Below are positions 48,427 to 58,871 of a stretch of 64,000 nt of DNA, piece by piece. Where the stretch lies: contig JAMJFZ010001868.1 in the NCBI GenBank assembly GCA_026225945.1, positions 3,570,001 to 3,634,000 on the forward strand. The letters run 5' to 3'. The notes beneath the pieces are model-generated. The model did no database searches, was not told the origin of the DNA, and saw nothing but the letters and a program-made list of their open reading frames with translations. The translations under genes were made by a program, and so were the position numbers. Origin of the DNA: Cricetomys ansorgei (taxonomy: Eukaryota > Chordata > Mammalia > Rodentia > Nesomyidae). Each line of letters begins with the position of its first letter. The stretch's first letter is position 1.

Positions 48427-48638
48427 GGGGCTGGAGAGTTGGCTCAGCAGTTAAGAGAACTGCCTGCTCCTCTAGAGGACCTGGGTTCAATTCCCAGCAC
48501 CCACATGGTAGCTCACAACTGTCTGTAACTCCAGTTGCAGGGGATCCGTGGCACCATGCATGCATGTGGTGCAAATATATGTGCATGCAGGCAGAATGTG
48601 TATACACATAAAATAAGTAAGTCTTTTTTAAAAAATCA
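48427..48638 (+). mobile_element. B2 SINE, near full length
   Basis: It begins 'ggggctggagagttggctca' with RNA polymerase III box A/B remnants ('ggttcaattcccagc'), then 'acccacatggtagctcacaa' and 'ctgtaactccagttgcaggg'. It has a CA-rich middle and ends in 'aaataagtaagtc' plus A-rich tail. It is the best preserved B2 in the window. Confidence 0.95.
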
Positions 48639-49074
48639 TGTCTAAGAAATGTCTTAGAGGGTGTCCTTAATAATGGCATCGTTTATCTGCTCCAGTCACC
48701 AAGAGTTCGCTTCTTAGACAGTCTTTCCGCTGCTCGTTTACTCTGAGGTCATATGCACCGTGCCCCAGCCTGGCATGTCTACATTTTTGCCACTTCAATT
48801 TTTACAAGGCACAATAGAGTCGAGAGTCGTTCTAAGTTTACCCACACTTGGGGATCCTGCTTCTAATGTGGCAGAAAGTTGCTTAACTGGAATGAAATGC
48901 AAATGATGGAAAAAAAAAAAAAAAGGATTCTCGGTGTGTGGAGAGTGAGAATATAAATCACCGAACTTCGCCAGTGTCTCTCAAAGCGTCTGACCTCAAG
49001 TCTCTTGTTTTGACATCGAGCTGGATTCTGGCCATCACATTTTTGGACCCAGCAAGAAGCTAAAGACACTTCTT

Positions 49075-49136
49075 GGGCCTGTAGCTCAGTTGGGAAAAAC
49101 TGTTTGTCGGGCATGTGCTGTACAGGAAAGGCACAT
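49075..49136 (+). mobile_element. ID SINE fragment
   Basis: The read is 'gggcctgtagctcagttggg', then 'gggcatgtgctgtacaggaa'. The tRNA-like A box region is preserved, but the rest is degraded and no poly-A tail is clear. Confidence 0.65.
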
Positions 49137-50109
49137 ACGCAGTAAAGGGGGAGGAACGGCCTCTACAGCCAGGCCGACTTTCTGTTTCCTTCCCCGGGGT
49201 CCTCACACACCTCCTCCCGTTGCTCTAAGATGATGTACATACAGAGCAAAGGTGCACGCCATTCCATTTCACATGGAGTTGGAAGCTTATAGGACATACT
49301 GCTTATGAAAAAATGAATTAGGACGCGTCTGAGCGTCAGGGAACAGAAAATAGGACTTCTCAATCAGTGTGTGGCGGTTAATATTAGAGCTCCCATCAAA
49401 GTTTTTTTTTAAGTACATAAACTGCTTTTTCTTCTATCTTTTTTATGACCGTGTTAACTTAATTACCCCTCCTCATAAGATTCTCCCAAAGAAGCCATAT
49501 TTTTGTTTTTAAGAGCCAAGATTCACTTCTCCCTAAATTAAAATACCATAGAGATTTGAACTCTCTTATTTGGCGTTTCCCTTTGGAGAAGTAAATTTTT
49601 AACTGAATTATAGGCTTCACGTGGTCATCTTCTCTTCTAATTATTTGCATGTGTCTCATCACTCAGTATTTTCTGCTAGTCTGAATCTTCTCAACCTCAC
49701 AGTAATTAATGACAGAGGGGAGAAAACTCTCCGAGGAACAATAGACGTTTTAGAACTTCTCAGGGGAAGAACAGATGTAGCCCAGCGCCAGACACATATT
49801 CTTCCATGTCCCTCTGTTCCAAACGCTGGCTCCCAGCTTCTTTCTGCACAGATCCCTCAACCTAGGGACCAGGCAGACACAGACATGACCTCTGTGACTC
49901 TGGATGTGTCTGCTGCTCATGGAGACAGGGAAACAGGGAGGTTTCTGCTGTTGCCCCTGACAGTCCCAAGAGAAGGAACAGGCCTTTCTGGAGCGCCCAG
50001 TTTCTTTGAATAGAACAAACTCATTGCCAAGCCAAGCTGGCTGTTCATTGCCAAGTAAAAACGGGGTGAAAGAGAATGCCAGCTTTGCCTTAGTTCATCT
50101 ATATTTTTT

Positions 50110-50415
50110 TGTGTAATACATGTACGTGTATGTATTTGTGCTCTTGAGCCTACAGAGGCCAGAGGAGGACATCCTGTGTGTTGTTCTATCTCTCTCAGCC
50201 TTATTCCCTTGGAGCAGGGTCTCCAGTTGAATTTGGAGCTAGGCTGGTGGCCAGAGAGTCCCAGTGATGCCCTTGTCTCTGCCCCTACCCCCGACACTGG
50301 GGTTCCAGGTACATGTGCAGTATGCAGACACTCCCCTTTAAGTGGGTGCTGAGAATAGAAAGTCAGGTCCTCTTGCTTGTGCAGTAACGTTTCACCTGCT
50401 GGGCTGTCTCCACAG
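50110..50415 (-). mobile_element. B3/B4-type SINE (reverse)
   Basis: The order 'cctacagaggccagaggagg', 'agcagggtctccagttgaat', 'gctaggctggtggccagaga', 'gggttccaggtacatgtgc' and 'tcaggtcctcttgcttgtgc' ending 'ttcacctgctgggctgtctc' is the usual reverse B4-type arrangement. Confidence 0.75.
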
Positions 50416-50544
50416 CTACCCTTCCTTAGTTTTAATCATTATATCATATGCTTTGAAATACAGAAACCCTACAAACTCTGAGACAAGCATTTTCTCTGCT
50501 CCATCCATGGGTCTGTAATCTCTCCTATGATGATAGTGTTCCTT

Positions 50545-50705
50545 TTTGTTTGTTTGTTTTGAAGACAAGGCTGTCAGGGTTGTCAGGTCTTAAGTCAGGT
50601 TCTGCATTTCTCTGGAGTTGTAGAAGGTCTTGAGCTTGTGATCTTCCTGATTCTGCCTCCAAAGTAGGTGAGATTGTAGACACATTACCCTCAGGCCTAA
50701 CTAGG
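50545..50705 (-). mobile_element. Old B1-like SINE (reverse), degraded
   Basis: A (GTTT)n run is followed by 'gaagacaaggctgtcagggt' and 'gatcttcctgattctgcctc' and 'gtaggtgagattgtagacac', matching a diverged reverse B1. The alignment is loose. Confidence 0.5.
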
Positions 50706-51839
50706 GTCCTGCATTTCAAATTACAGTAACTATAAGTTTGAACAGCCTGACTCTGCTGTTTATGTAGATTTTAAGTAATTTAGCTAAATTCATAAAACTT
50801 GAACTAGAGACCTTTAATATTGTTTGTAAAAACAGGCATCATAGTTCCTGACTTGTAGAGTTCTCATGGTCATCAGTCTATGTACTAGCTGCTCAGACTT
50901 GTAGTTATTGAAAACTAAAGCAAAATGTTCAGCGTTTAACAAGAGGTCACCTTTAAGGACTAAATATAACAGAATAGAAATCAATGAAATATTTTTGGTA
51001 AGTAGACACTGTGACTATTCTTCTACATATCTGCCTTCAGTGCATTTTTATTTCATGGTCAGTAGTACCAGTCAATAATTTGCATCATTTTTCATCTCTT
51101 TGAGAGGACCACAAAGTTCTGAATTTACAGAATTCAGACAATGAATAAGAACTACTCATAGTAACCATCTTCCAGTTAGAGCAAAGATATTCCAGAGATG
51201 GGAGTATCTTAAAGTGGCCATTGATACCAAACTTTATTCAGTCTCTTTTTTGAAGCACGCGTATCTAAACTGAGATCACTTGAAACAAGTTCTGCCACAT
51301 TGGGCAGATAGCCTAAAAAGAAACTCTAAGGGAATTTGTAGCCCAGCTGGGCTTGTGAAATGCATAAGGTACCAGATTCACATTGCTTAAATTGGCATTG
51401 TAAATTGGCAGAAACATTTGCATACATGCATACTTTTTATTTTAACAAATTCTTTCAGAGATAAAGCCCAGTACTCCTGGTCAAAAAGTAGAAAGAGTTT
51501 TCGTGTTGATTCGTACTGATGATCTGCTGTACACCAGGATGTGAGAGTATGTGAAGTGTGTGCTTCCCATTGAAAAGGCTTTGTAAAATATTAACTGTTG
51601 TTCAAAATTGTGAGGTATGGGTAGTTAACATCCTGTTATCATCAGTCCTCTGAATGTTGCTGTTCAATGCAATTTACAACTCTATTCTAAGCTCAACTCA
51701 CAAAATCCCATTATTTAGTAACCAAATTACTTCCCTTTCTCCTGATCTCATAGTCATGATAATGCTAATAATGCTATTTTTTTGTATGGTGCTCTGCTTT
51801 CAAAGCTGTCCCTGGCATTGTTGTTTGTCCAATCAGTAG

Positions 51840-52080
51840 CACAGTGGTCTATTCATTGTCATAGAGCAGGGCCTCTGGAACCAGTGTGCCTTGATTTGTA
51901 TTTGAATTTATGCAGTAGCTCTTTGACCTTGTGCAAATTTCTTGGCCTAATTTTACTTTCTTCTTGATAAAATGCGGATGAGAGCACACCACAGGCCATT
52001 CGGTTGTGGATTTAGAGTTACAACTTAGGAGGAATTCTAGCACGTAGTGCATGCTCACTACCCAGCATCATTATAATCGT
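51840..52080 (+). mobile_element. MIR-like fragment
   Basis: It shows 'tagctctttgaccttgtgca', 'tttcttggcctaattttac' and 'ttcttgataaaatgcggatg', which follow the forward MIR order (loss of electrolyte-like 'gacc.tgggcaa', 'taacctctctg', 'catctgtaaaatggg'), and end 'ctagcacgtagtgcatgc'. Confidence 0.6.
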
Positions 52081-52610
52081 TTCGTTTCTGTATAATGGCA
52101 GATGAGCTCAGCGCTCTGTCATTTTTTGCTAACTGTTTTTCATAGCCGTAGATGACCGATCCAAGTTGATCTTTGCCAGACACGTCAACCAGGGATTCAG
52201 GGGAGGAAAGTTAACACCATTTAGGGAGGGATCAGCAGGGAACTGAGAGTTGAGTATGGCAACTCTAAGGGTAGGATTTAATACTTTAAATAATAAATTT
52301 ATCGAGCTCTAAAGTATCACATACACATTTCTTGTTCTAAAATCTTATTGAGAACAGTATCTAATAGTGAGAAGATGTTATCAATATGACCAAGCATATT
52401 TTGATTTTTCAAATCTTAGATGGAAAGGAGATCTGCTGTCATTTTAAGGTCATGACCTCCTTTGGGTAAAAAGTGACAGCCAGTGGGCCAATTGGTCAAC
52501 CAGAGTAGACTGTCAGATTTCTAGTTCTGTCTTCAGCCAGGTTAATTCCTCCTGTCTTTATTCTTGAGATAAGTTTGTCCTTTTTATGATGAAGAGTTTA
52601 GTCTTTAAAC

Positions 52611-52779
52611 TGTGTGTGTGTGTGTGTGTGTTCATGCAAGTATGCTATAGTGTGCATGAGAAGGTCAGAGAACAATCTGTGGGGGTCAGTTCTCTCCTTC
52701 TACCATATGTTTCCAGGAATCAAAAGGTTGTCATGCTGGGCAGCAAGCTTCTTCACCCACTGAGCCATCTTGCCTGACC
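52611..52779 (-). mobile_element. TG repeat plus B3-type SINE tail (reverse)
   Basis: A (TG)n run at 52611-52631 is followed by 'agaaggtcagagaacaatct', 'gttctctccttctaccatat', 'caggaatcaaaaggttgtca' and 'cttcacccactgagccatct', the reverse order of a B3/B4-type SINE. Confidence 0.8.
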
Positions 52780-52802
52780 TTAAACACATTTGGGAAAGGG
52801 AC

Positions 52803-52877
52803 GTACTACTACTGATTGAATTTGGGTTCGTGTGTGTGGTAGACAAGTGCTCTGCCACTAATTTATATCCTCAGTTC
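52803..52877 (-). mobile_element. ID-like fragment, very diverged
   Basis: The + strand reads 'tgattgaatttgggttcgtg', 'gacaagtgctctgccactaa' and 'tttatatcctcagttc', comparable to a reverse ID ('gaacccag...gcgctctaccactgagctaaatccccag'). The match is weak. Confidence 0.45.
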
Positions 52878-53052
52878 AGGAGCTTTAAATCAACTATCAG
52901 AAAGCCCATACAAAATAGGTACACTTTTTTTAGAAATCAATTTTTTTCTTTGCTCCTCTGCTACATCCTCAGTTCAAGAACTTACAATCATCTTTCCAAA
53001 AGCCCATGCAAATAGGTATGCCTTTCCAGAAATCGAATTGTTTTTATTTGCT
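52865..53052. repeat. Diverged tandem duplication, period about 98 bp
   Basis: Copy 1 (52865-52954) and copy 2 (52963-53052) share, in order, 'catcctcagttca', 'aaagccca', 'caaa.taggta', 'agaaatc' and a T-rich end 'ttgct'. They differ at many positions and small indels. This looks like an old local duplication not explained by a known repeat. Confidence 0.8.
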
Positions 53053-54041
53053 TGTCATCTTTATGAACCGAAAGCACAATAAATGATGGAGGGAATAAAG
53101 GTTCTAACACATGTTGCAATTTAAAAATGAAACTGGTCTTTTAATTAGATGAAGGGATAGGAATTTTCTCTGAATCCACATAAGCACCTATCACCCCAAG
53201 ACAAAAAGAAAAACAAATAAGAAAATCCTAAAATTGCTGCCTGATATATCACCATCAGATTGCCTTTAGCAATTTAAAGCTTCTGTTTTTAAGGGGCCTT
53301 CAAGACTCCTTTGAAAATGGAAATCATATGTAGCAATAATTTGGCAAAACGCCTTTACCATGCTGTACGGCACTTCTAACAACAGAAAGGAAGCAGACCT
53401 GGGAGGTGGAGAGCCTAAGGAATGGAGGAGAAGGAGCAGGTGCTGATGGGAGAATTCAGGGCTTGATCAGCTTTCGTGTCACCCTCTGAGGAGTGGCTTT
53501 AAACTATTCCATATGTCTCCATTTTGTTCAGTTTGTTGCAGAAAGGTCTTAGGCTTCACAGTGCATAACTTCCTGTATTCTAGCAAATGGATTCATTCAT
53601 GAGTTTTCTCCCTGATTCATTTCTTGGGTTCATTCTTTTGCTCTGTCAGCCAAAGCCAAACTGAGTTCCTACTGTGTGCATTATAAATGTGCTGATAAAG
53701 AAAAGGAGCAATAAAGAGCTCCCCACCTTTCCCCCAATTTCACAAAAAGAATTTGGATTGTCACTTTCCGAGCCATTTAGGATCTTGCTTTTATGGATGC
53801 TCACGGAGCCCGGCAAATTACATGACACTTTAGTGTTGTTTGTATCTGGCTGATACAAATTCTAGGTTGTAAGCCCGTCCTAACTGTGCTGCAAACTCTG
53901 TACTAAAATTATAAGGAGATTCCCTTTGAACTAACAGTATCGAGAGGACTTTTCAATAACAGTGCAATTGCCTGGAGACGGGGATTTAAAAGGTTTTTGA
54001 TCTGATCACATGTGGAGTTCCGTTTGATTTTGCTCTATCAG

Positions 54042-54344
54042 TCAGAAGCAATTAAGTGAAGAGAAAGAAGCTATTCGTGATATCATCCTTCGGAAAGAAA
54101 ACCCATTCCTGACCTACCAACATGGCAAAGATTCAGAGTCAGAAGACGAAGCTGCGTGTCGATTGCCTGACCTCGAGAAAGATGACTTTGCTGCAAGGAG
54201 GGCAAGGATGAACCAAAGCAAACCAATGGTGCCCCTCAACCAGCTCCTGTATGGGCCTTACCGGAAACGTGATGCAGAGATGGCAGCTGGCAGCAAGCAG
54301 CTCTCAAAGGGACTGCCAGATAAGAAAACTCTAGAACACAAAAG
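54042..54344 (+). CDS. Limch1: Limch1 cassette exon 2 of 6: second P-D-x-x-K-D-D unit
   Basis: The acceptor is 'ttgattttgctctatcag' and the donor gtgcgc. The exon is 303 nt, entered with one base and left with AG (phase 2 at both ends). It encodes SQKQLSEEKEAIRDIILRK, ENPFLTYQHGKDSESEDE, AACRLPDLEKDDFAARRA, RMNQSKPMVPLNQLLYGPYR and KRDAEMAAGSKQLSKGLPDK. The C-R-L-P-D-L-E-K-D-D-F-A-A-R-R block and the V-P-L-N-Q-L-L that follows mirror the [14 protein letters not shown] and V-P-F-N-Q-Y-L of the exon at 44815, with similar spacing. I infer the two arose by duplication. A molecular role for the unit is not established; the high charge suggests a protein-binding helix. Confidence 0.92.
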
Positions 54345-54690
54345 GTGCGCACTCTGTGTGTGTCTATACGAGAAAGATAGTAATTAAACAGAAGTGATCT
54401 GTACGCGGTCCCCGCCCCTCTCCGGCCCCCAGTGTTGGAATTTGCACCACTAGCCAAACAGCCACGTCCAACTCTGAATGAACTTTCAGAGAGCAACCGA
54501 CACTCAAGGGTGCTCTACTCCATTCAAAGGGGGCAGAAAACCGCTATTCCCTTTCTATTAGTCTCTTGTGCTAGAAACTTTTAGCTAGAAGGAGAACAAA
54601 GCTTGCTCTTTCTTTTCTCACACAAGCTAGGTCACCTGGACAAATAATGGTGGGTATTTCTCATAAAAAGAAAAAAGAAAAGAAAAAAAA

Positions 54691-55031
54691 GCAGGGTTCA
54701 ATAGGTAAAGTGATTACCATACAGGTTTAACGACTGGAGTTGTTAAATACAGTAGCATATGTGTCTGTAACCCCAGTGCTCTCCTACCAACCGGGCCATG
54801 GGAGATGGAGACAAGAGACTGGTCAGAAGCAAAGCTTGCACGGCAGGCGGCCCAGCATACAGCAGTAAACAAGAGAGAGCCTGTCTCAAACAAGGGAGAG
54901 GGGGAGGCTCGACACTTGAGGCTGTCCTCTGACCTCCACGTGCGTGTCATGGCACATGAGCAATGTATTCATACACACGGACATGCATCACACTTGCACA
55001 CACGTGAGCACGCACACACACACACACATAC
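54691..55031 (+). mobile_element. B3/B4-type SINE with (CA)n tail
   Basis: The order 'gggttcaataggtaaagtga', 'ctgtaaccccagtgctctc', 'gagagagcctgtctcaaaca' and 'gtcctctgacctccacgtgc' followed by CA-rich sequence (55012-55030) matches a forward B4-type element. Confidence 0.75.
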
Positions 55032-56259
55032 ACTTTCTCAGACATATAACTCACTTCTGTGTGTGCACCACAGAAAGCATTCTTAAGTGAATTTCCTACT
55101 CCTATTTTTCTCCCATCCATCTTAGTTCAAATGGTCCAAAATCTAAAAATGTCTAAGAACTGACATCATACCACAAGTAGAAAATCCTACACCTGACCTC
55201 ACATGACAGGTCACAGTCAAAATGCGGGTGCACAAAAATATTGTATACCTTGGGCCATGTCTATAGCATGTATATGAAACATAAATGAAATTCATGTTTA
55301 GACTTGAGTCCCATCCACAAGATATTCCAATTTTTAAAAAAATGTGTAATCCCAAACACTGCTAATCTAAAGTATTTTAGATCAGAGATGCTGGACTCAT
55401 ACATGTTAGAGTTAACCGAAGAAGGAAAATTGTAGTCATGAGAGATTTGGCCAGTAGTTTTCATATGAAGAAAGACGTGGCAACAGTCAAGGTGTCCAAT
55501 TGCAAAATTTCACCCTGCAAAATGTATCATCTTGTGGGTTTTCATTATATCAAAATAGAAGTTCACATCTTCATTATTTTTCTGCCCATCATTTTAGAGA
55601 GTTGAAGTCTGTGCAACTAAGAATATCATCATCTCTCTTGTACTTCACTGAATTAAAAGTCAATCTTTAGGCAACATTATTGGACTTATTTATATATGGT
55701 TGACACATATTTAGCTTAAATTGCATTTGTCAACCTGCGTTTAATTTAGTAGAACAATTGAGAATATCAATTCAGCATCAGCAAAGGTAAGTAGTTACTG
55801 CCCAGAGAAAAGAGCGTGTACTCTCTATTCTTCATGCTTACATTAGCCAGTCCAGATTAGTGCTATGAAACAGAGTGAAGCTGAACATTGAAGCTTTCTG
55901 TTCAGAATCAACTTAAATGTACTCTCTGGCCATTTGGGGGTTTACAGGTGAGATGTTTCACATCTGAACCATGTTCCAGCTATCTCCAAACTAATCCTAG
56001 AGTTTGGATCATGCCGAGCTCATTACTGACGTTTACTGGTGCAGTGAAAAGCATTCTAAGAGGGCTGGGGGATTCAATCGGAAAGCTCGAATTCACTATA
56101 GAGACTTGAACAGTGTGAGAATTGGGCATCATTGCTGTCAAGCTGAGCTCTCATTACCATTCTCAGCAGTCTTTCAGCCCGCCCTGGCTTTCCTGCCTGA
56201 CAAGCTAGAGGCTGTCACCCACAATCTGCCTTATTACAGCATTAAAAGGGGAGCACAAA

Positions 56260-56327
56260 GGGCTAGGGATGTAGCTCAGTGGTAGAACACTTGCCTAACA
56301 TGTGCAAGGCCCGGGTCTCCTGCCACA
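56260..56327 (+). mobile_element. ID SINE
   Basis: It reads 'gggctagggatgtagctcag', 'tggtagaacacttgcctaac' and 'gtgcaaggcccgggtctcc'. The tRNA-Ala resemblance is good, but this is a retroposon and not a tRNA gene: there is no intact acceptor stem. Confidence 0.88.
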
Positions 56328-56486
56328 GCTCCAATTGACCCCATGTTTTTGAGAAGGGAAAGGATGATCCTGTCATTTAATTCTGCCCTCGGCCTCTAAG
56401 TTTCCATGCTTGACATTCTGTTTGTCTGCTCTGCTTCCTTGAACTTGACTTTTTCAATGATGTGGGGGCTTGAATCAAATCAACAG

Positions 56487-56729
56487 AGACCAGGGCCAAC
56501 CAGAAGAGGTCAACACAATAGTGACCTGTGTCATGCAAACTCGGGAGAGTGAGCCAGTGGACACGAATTTCAGGAAAGTACCAGATCTTCAGAAGGACGA
56601 CCTGGCCCAGAGGAGAATCCAGGGCAGACTTACCCCTCACCGTGAGGCTCCAAGCTTCATCAAACTCTCCAGCATTACAGAAGCTGATCTGGAGACATGG
56701 GAGAGATTGAAAGTGTCAGGAAAGACGAG
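56487..56729 (+). CDS. Limch1: Limch1 cassette exon 3 of 6: third P-D-x-x-K-D-D unit
   Basis: The exon is 243 nt, again phase 2 at both ends, with donor gtgtgt. It encodes RDQGQPEEVNTIVTCVMQT, RESEPVDTNFRKVPDLQKD, DLAQRRIQGRLTPHREAP and SFIKLSSITEADLETWERL followed by K-V-S-G-K-T and AG. The F-R-K-V-P-D-L-Q-K-D-D-L-A-Q-R-R block is a third copy of the repeated motif. The end, I-T-E-A-D-L-E-T-W-E-R-L, recurs in the next exon as V-T-E-I-D-Q-Q-T-W-K-R-L. Both flanking splice sites are weaker than those of the constitutive exons. Confidence 0.92.
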
Positions 56730-57264
56730 GTGTGTTATGGTTTTCCTCCAGCGGTGGTAGGATTTAACATTCAATGAATCGAGTGATTACCCTTGTTTCA
56801 TTTTTTATTTTGATGACTGGAAAGAATACCTCTCAAAACGCAGAATGTCTGGAAGTGAGCACATCCTGTGTGAGAGGAAACATGAGTACTAAAAGCCACG
56901 TAAGCAGAGAACATCTTCGTTACCCAGCTGAGTCTCTGTGAGTGGTTATTTATTCTCCTAGACTTGCTTACTATAAAGAATTTCAACTTGGTTTATGGAT
57001 AACTAACCACTGCACTGCACCTACACATCTCTTACATTACCAATTATGGTGTTGGAATTGATGCTTTGAAAACAATAGAATCTTAGGGCGCTATTTACCA
57101 AGGCAAGAACAGTGAACATTTCTTCATTTGAGTGGTTGATGGGAAAGCCACTGTGTTCTAGCCATGGTAATATTTTCTATATATCTAGTTTTTTTTCTTT
57201 TTGACCTCGTCTTGATTTGTACTTGACTTAGAACTCCCTGGAACTGATTTCTGGTTCTGACCAG
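56730..57264 (+). other. Limch1: Limch1 intron (535 nt)
   Basis: A short intron without recognisable repeats. The acceptor (tttctggttctgaccag) is acceptable. Confidence 0.8.
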
Positions 57265-57591
57265 GGACGGAGATGCGCAGAACAGCGGTGACCCTGAGCC
57301 CCCACCAGAAATCAACGCAGAAACTGCCATTCGAGATGACTTTGCCAGCCGTAGGGCAAGAGCCTATAAGAAAGCATCCAGCCCCAGACAAAAGTTTGTG
57401 CACTTTGGGCCGGTGACAGAGATAGACCAGCAAACATGGAAGCGGCTCAGCATTGGCAAGGCGGGGCCCAGGGAGGACGCAGAGGTTGTCAGTCGCAGCA
57501 GCCAGAGCCAGACTTCCTCTGCATCACCTCCCTCTTCTGTCACTTCCAGCTTAAAGGAAGACCAAATGCTTAGTCCACCCAATGACTGCAG
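57265..57591 (+). CDS. Limch1: Limch1 cassette exon 4 of 6: fourth, reduced repeat unit and Ser-rich tail
   Basis: The exon is 327 nt, phase 2 at both ends, donor gtattt. It encodes RDGDAQNSGDPEPPPEINA, ETAIRDDFASRRARAYKKAS, SPRQKFVHFGPVTEIDQQT, WKRLSIGKAGPREDAEVVSR, then SSQSQTSSASPPSSVTSS and LKEDQMLSPPNDC plus AG. The motif is reduced to A-I-R-D-D-F-A-S-R-R-A-R: the Pro-Asp start is lost but the D-D-F-A-x-R-R-A-R core matches the 54042 exon. The second sub-repeat V-T-E-I-D-Q-Q-T-W-K-R-L pairs with the previous exon. The Ser-rich tail is probably disordered. A TGCATG site lies 30 nt beyond the donor and an ID SINE about 65 nt beyond it. Confidence 0.93.
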
Positions 57592-57620
57592 GTATTTTTT
57601 TCCTCCTGTGCAAGGAGGTT

Positions 57621-57626
57621 TGCATG
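57621..57626 (+). promoter_or_regulatory. TGCATG, RBFOX-type splicing motif
   Basis: The hexamer TGCATG lies 30 nt downstream of the donor of the 57265-57591 exon. RBFOX proteins bind (U)GCAUG, and binding in the downstream intron usually promotes inclusion, notably in muscle and brain. A single hexamer can occur by chance; position and context make it worth noting. Confidence 0.5.
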
Positions 57627-57654
57627 GGAGTCAAATGCTGCTTTTAAAGCTGGC

Positions 57655-57762
57655 TGGGCTGGAGATGTAGCTCTGTGGTAGAATGTATGCTCAGCTTGTG
57701 CTAGATCCCCAGCACCAAAACCAAACCAAAACAAAACAACCAACCAACAGACAAACAAAAAA
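57655..57762 (+). mobile_element. ID SINE with A-rich tail
   Basis: It reads 'ggctggagatgtagctctgt', 'ggtagaatgtatgctcagc' and 'tagatccccagcaccaaaac', then a long (CAAAA)n-type tail. It lies close to a cassette-exon donor. Confidence 0.85.
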
Positions 57763-58871
57763 TTAAGAATCTGATGAGACATATTCCACGATTCCCTAGA
57801 GATGATATAAATCTGATAGATTCTTCCACAGAAAAATAACGTGAGGGTCTATCCTTGGGAGGGCACGTGTGTGAGGTTAAACGGCAGGTGTCTGTTTCCA
57901 GCCTGTTGTCATGGGAATCAGCACCTGAGAAGGCCAGTGATCACCAAAAACACCCCTTTGGCCTAACCATTAGATGGCATTTTATTAGCTGGACCAATTA
58001 AAAAGTTAGATGGAATGCTGTAATGATACTGCTTGTGTGTCTTCTGAAGACATAAAACCCGGCTTATGTACCAGCATCTCCCTCTCCTGTCCTATGTTTA
58101 CAAGGCACCTGTGAGCATCATGAATTCAGTTTTGGACATCTAAGTAGAGGTGCCCCCTTCCCTTGAGCTTTCAAAGTCTATAACAAAACATGAACAGAGG
58201 AAGATTACTCTTGTGTTTCTCTAGTCAAGATTTCTTGGAGGTTTTACTCCCCAGACTAGGGAACCAGTTCATCAGCTTGCACTGACACCCCCTCCCCCCT
58301 GAAACTATCCAGAGCCCTGTTCTGGGCTTTCAGGCCTCTCATCTGGTCTTCCCTCTCTTAGGCAGAATAGAACACTTCTAAGTATCCTGCTTCTCCTTGA
58401 ACCTCCATCCCACTGCCTGGTAAGAGCCAGGTGAAGTTCTTCACAGGGAAAGCAAACATGGCACCCCTCCCAATATTTTGTCCTTGAGACCCAAAGCAGG
58501 TAGCAGGTAGTCCATGACCTGTAGGGCAGTCTCTTGAGTTCCAGACTGGTTGATATAAAAGAGGAAAGCTGTACATATAAATGTGTCAGGAACACGCGGT
58601 GAGGCCTTCAGTGTCTGAGAGAGGGATGAGGCAGGAGACTCAGGAGAAGTGCAGGCCCGGAGTCCTCCAGTGCATGCGGGCCACCACTCAGTCCTGCAGT
58701 GACTGGGCGAGTTTCAGGCCTTTGGAGAACTTAGATTCTAACATCTAAGTATGACTGTGTCACCTTTACTAACCAGCCCGTGGGATGGCAGCCGAGAACC
58801 TCTTAAATCTTTTGTTCTCCTTTCATAACCCTCTTCCTTTGCTTCCCACCACCCACGCTACCTGATAACAG

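Larger units (their letters stand above)
46231..54041 (+). other. Limch1: Limch1 intron (7,811 nt)
   Basis: This intron contains a mid-repetitive element (47106-47482), B2 (48427-48638), ID (49075-49136), B4-type and B1-type SINEs (50110-50705), an MIR-like fragment (51840-52080), and a TG repeat with B3-type SINE (52611-52779), followed by a degraded ID-like piece and a 98-bp-period duplication. I see nothing in 46240-47100, 47490-48420, 49140-50100, 50710-51840, 52090-52600 or 53060-54040. Overlapping open frames of about 130 codons near 49621-50297, on both strands, lack splice or homology support. Confidence 0.8.
54345..56486 (+). other. Limch1: Limch1 intron (2,142 nt)
   Basis: It begins with a TG-rich stretch just past the donor and contains a B3/B4-type SINE with CA repeat (54691-55031) and an ID element (56260-56327). 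I see nothing else in 55040-56250. The acceptor at its 3' end (ggcttgaatcaaatcaacag) has a poor pyrimidine tract, which fits alternative use of the next exon. Confidence 0.75.
57592..58871 (+). other. Limch1: Limch1 intron (1,280 nt)
   Basis: It holds a TGCATG hexamer at 57621-57626 close to the upstream donor, an ID element (57655-57762) and a second TGCATG at 58671-58676. I see nothing else in 57770-58660. Confidence 0.75.

Noticed and set aside
49621..50297. Overlapping open frames of about 130 codons on both strands
   Set aside because: Both cannot be coding; part overlaps a B4-type SINE; no splice sites in the Limch1 phase and no homology to LIMCH1 or LMO7.
56260..56327. tRNA-Ala-like gene
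   Set aside because: A and B box remnants are those of an ID SINE. The cloverleaf is not intact and the setting is retroposon-like. The same applies at 33925, 40606, 49075 and 57655.
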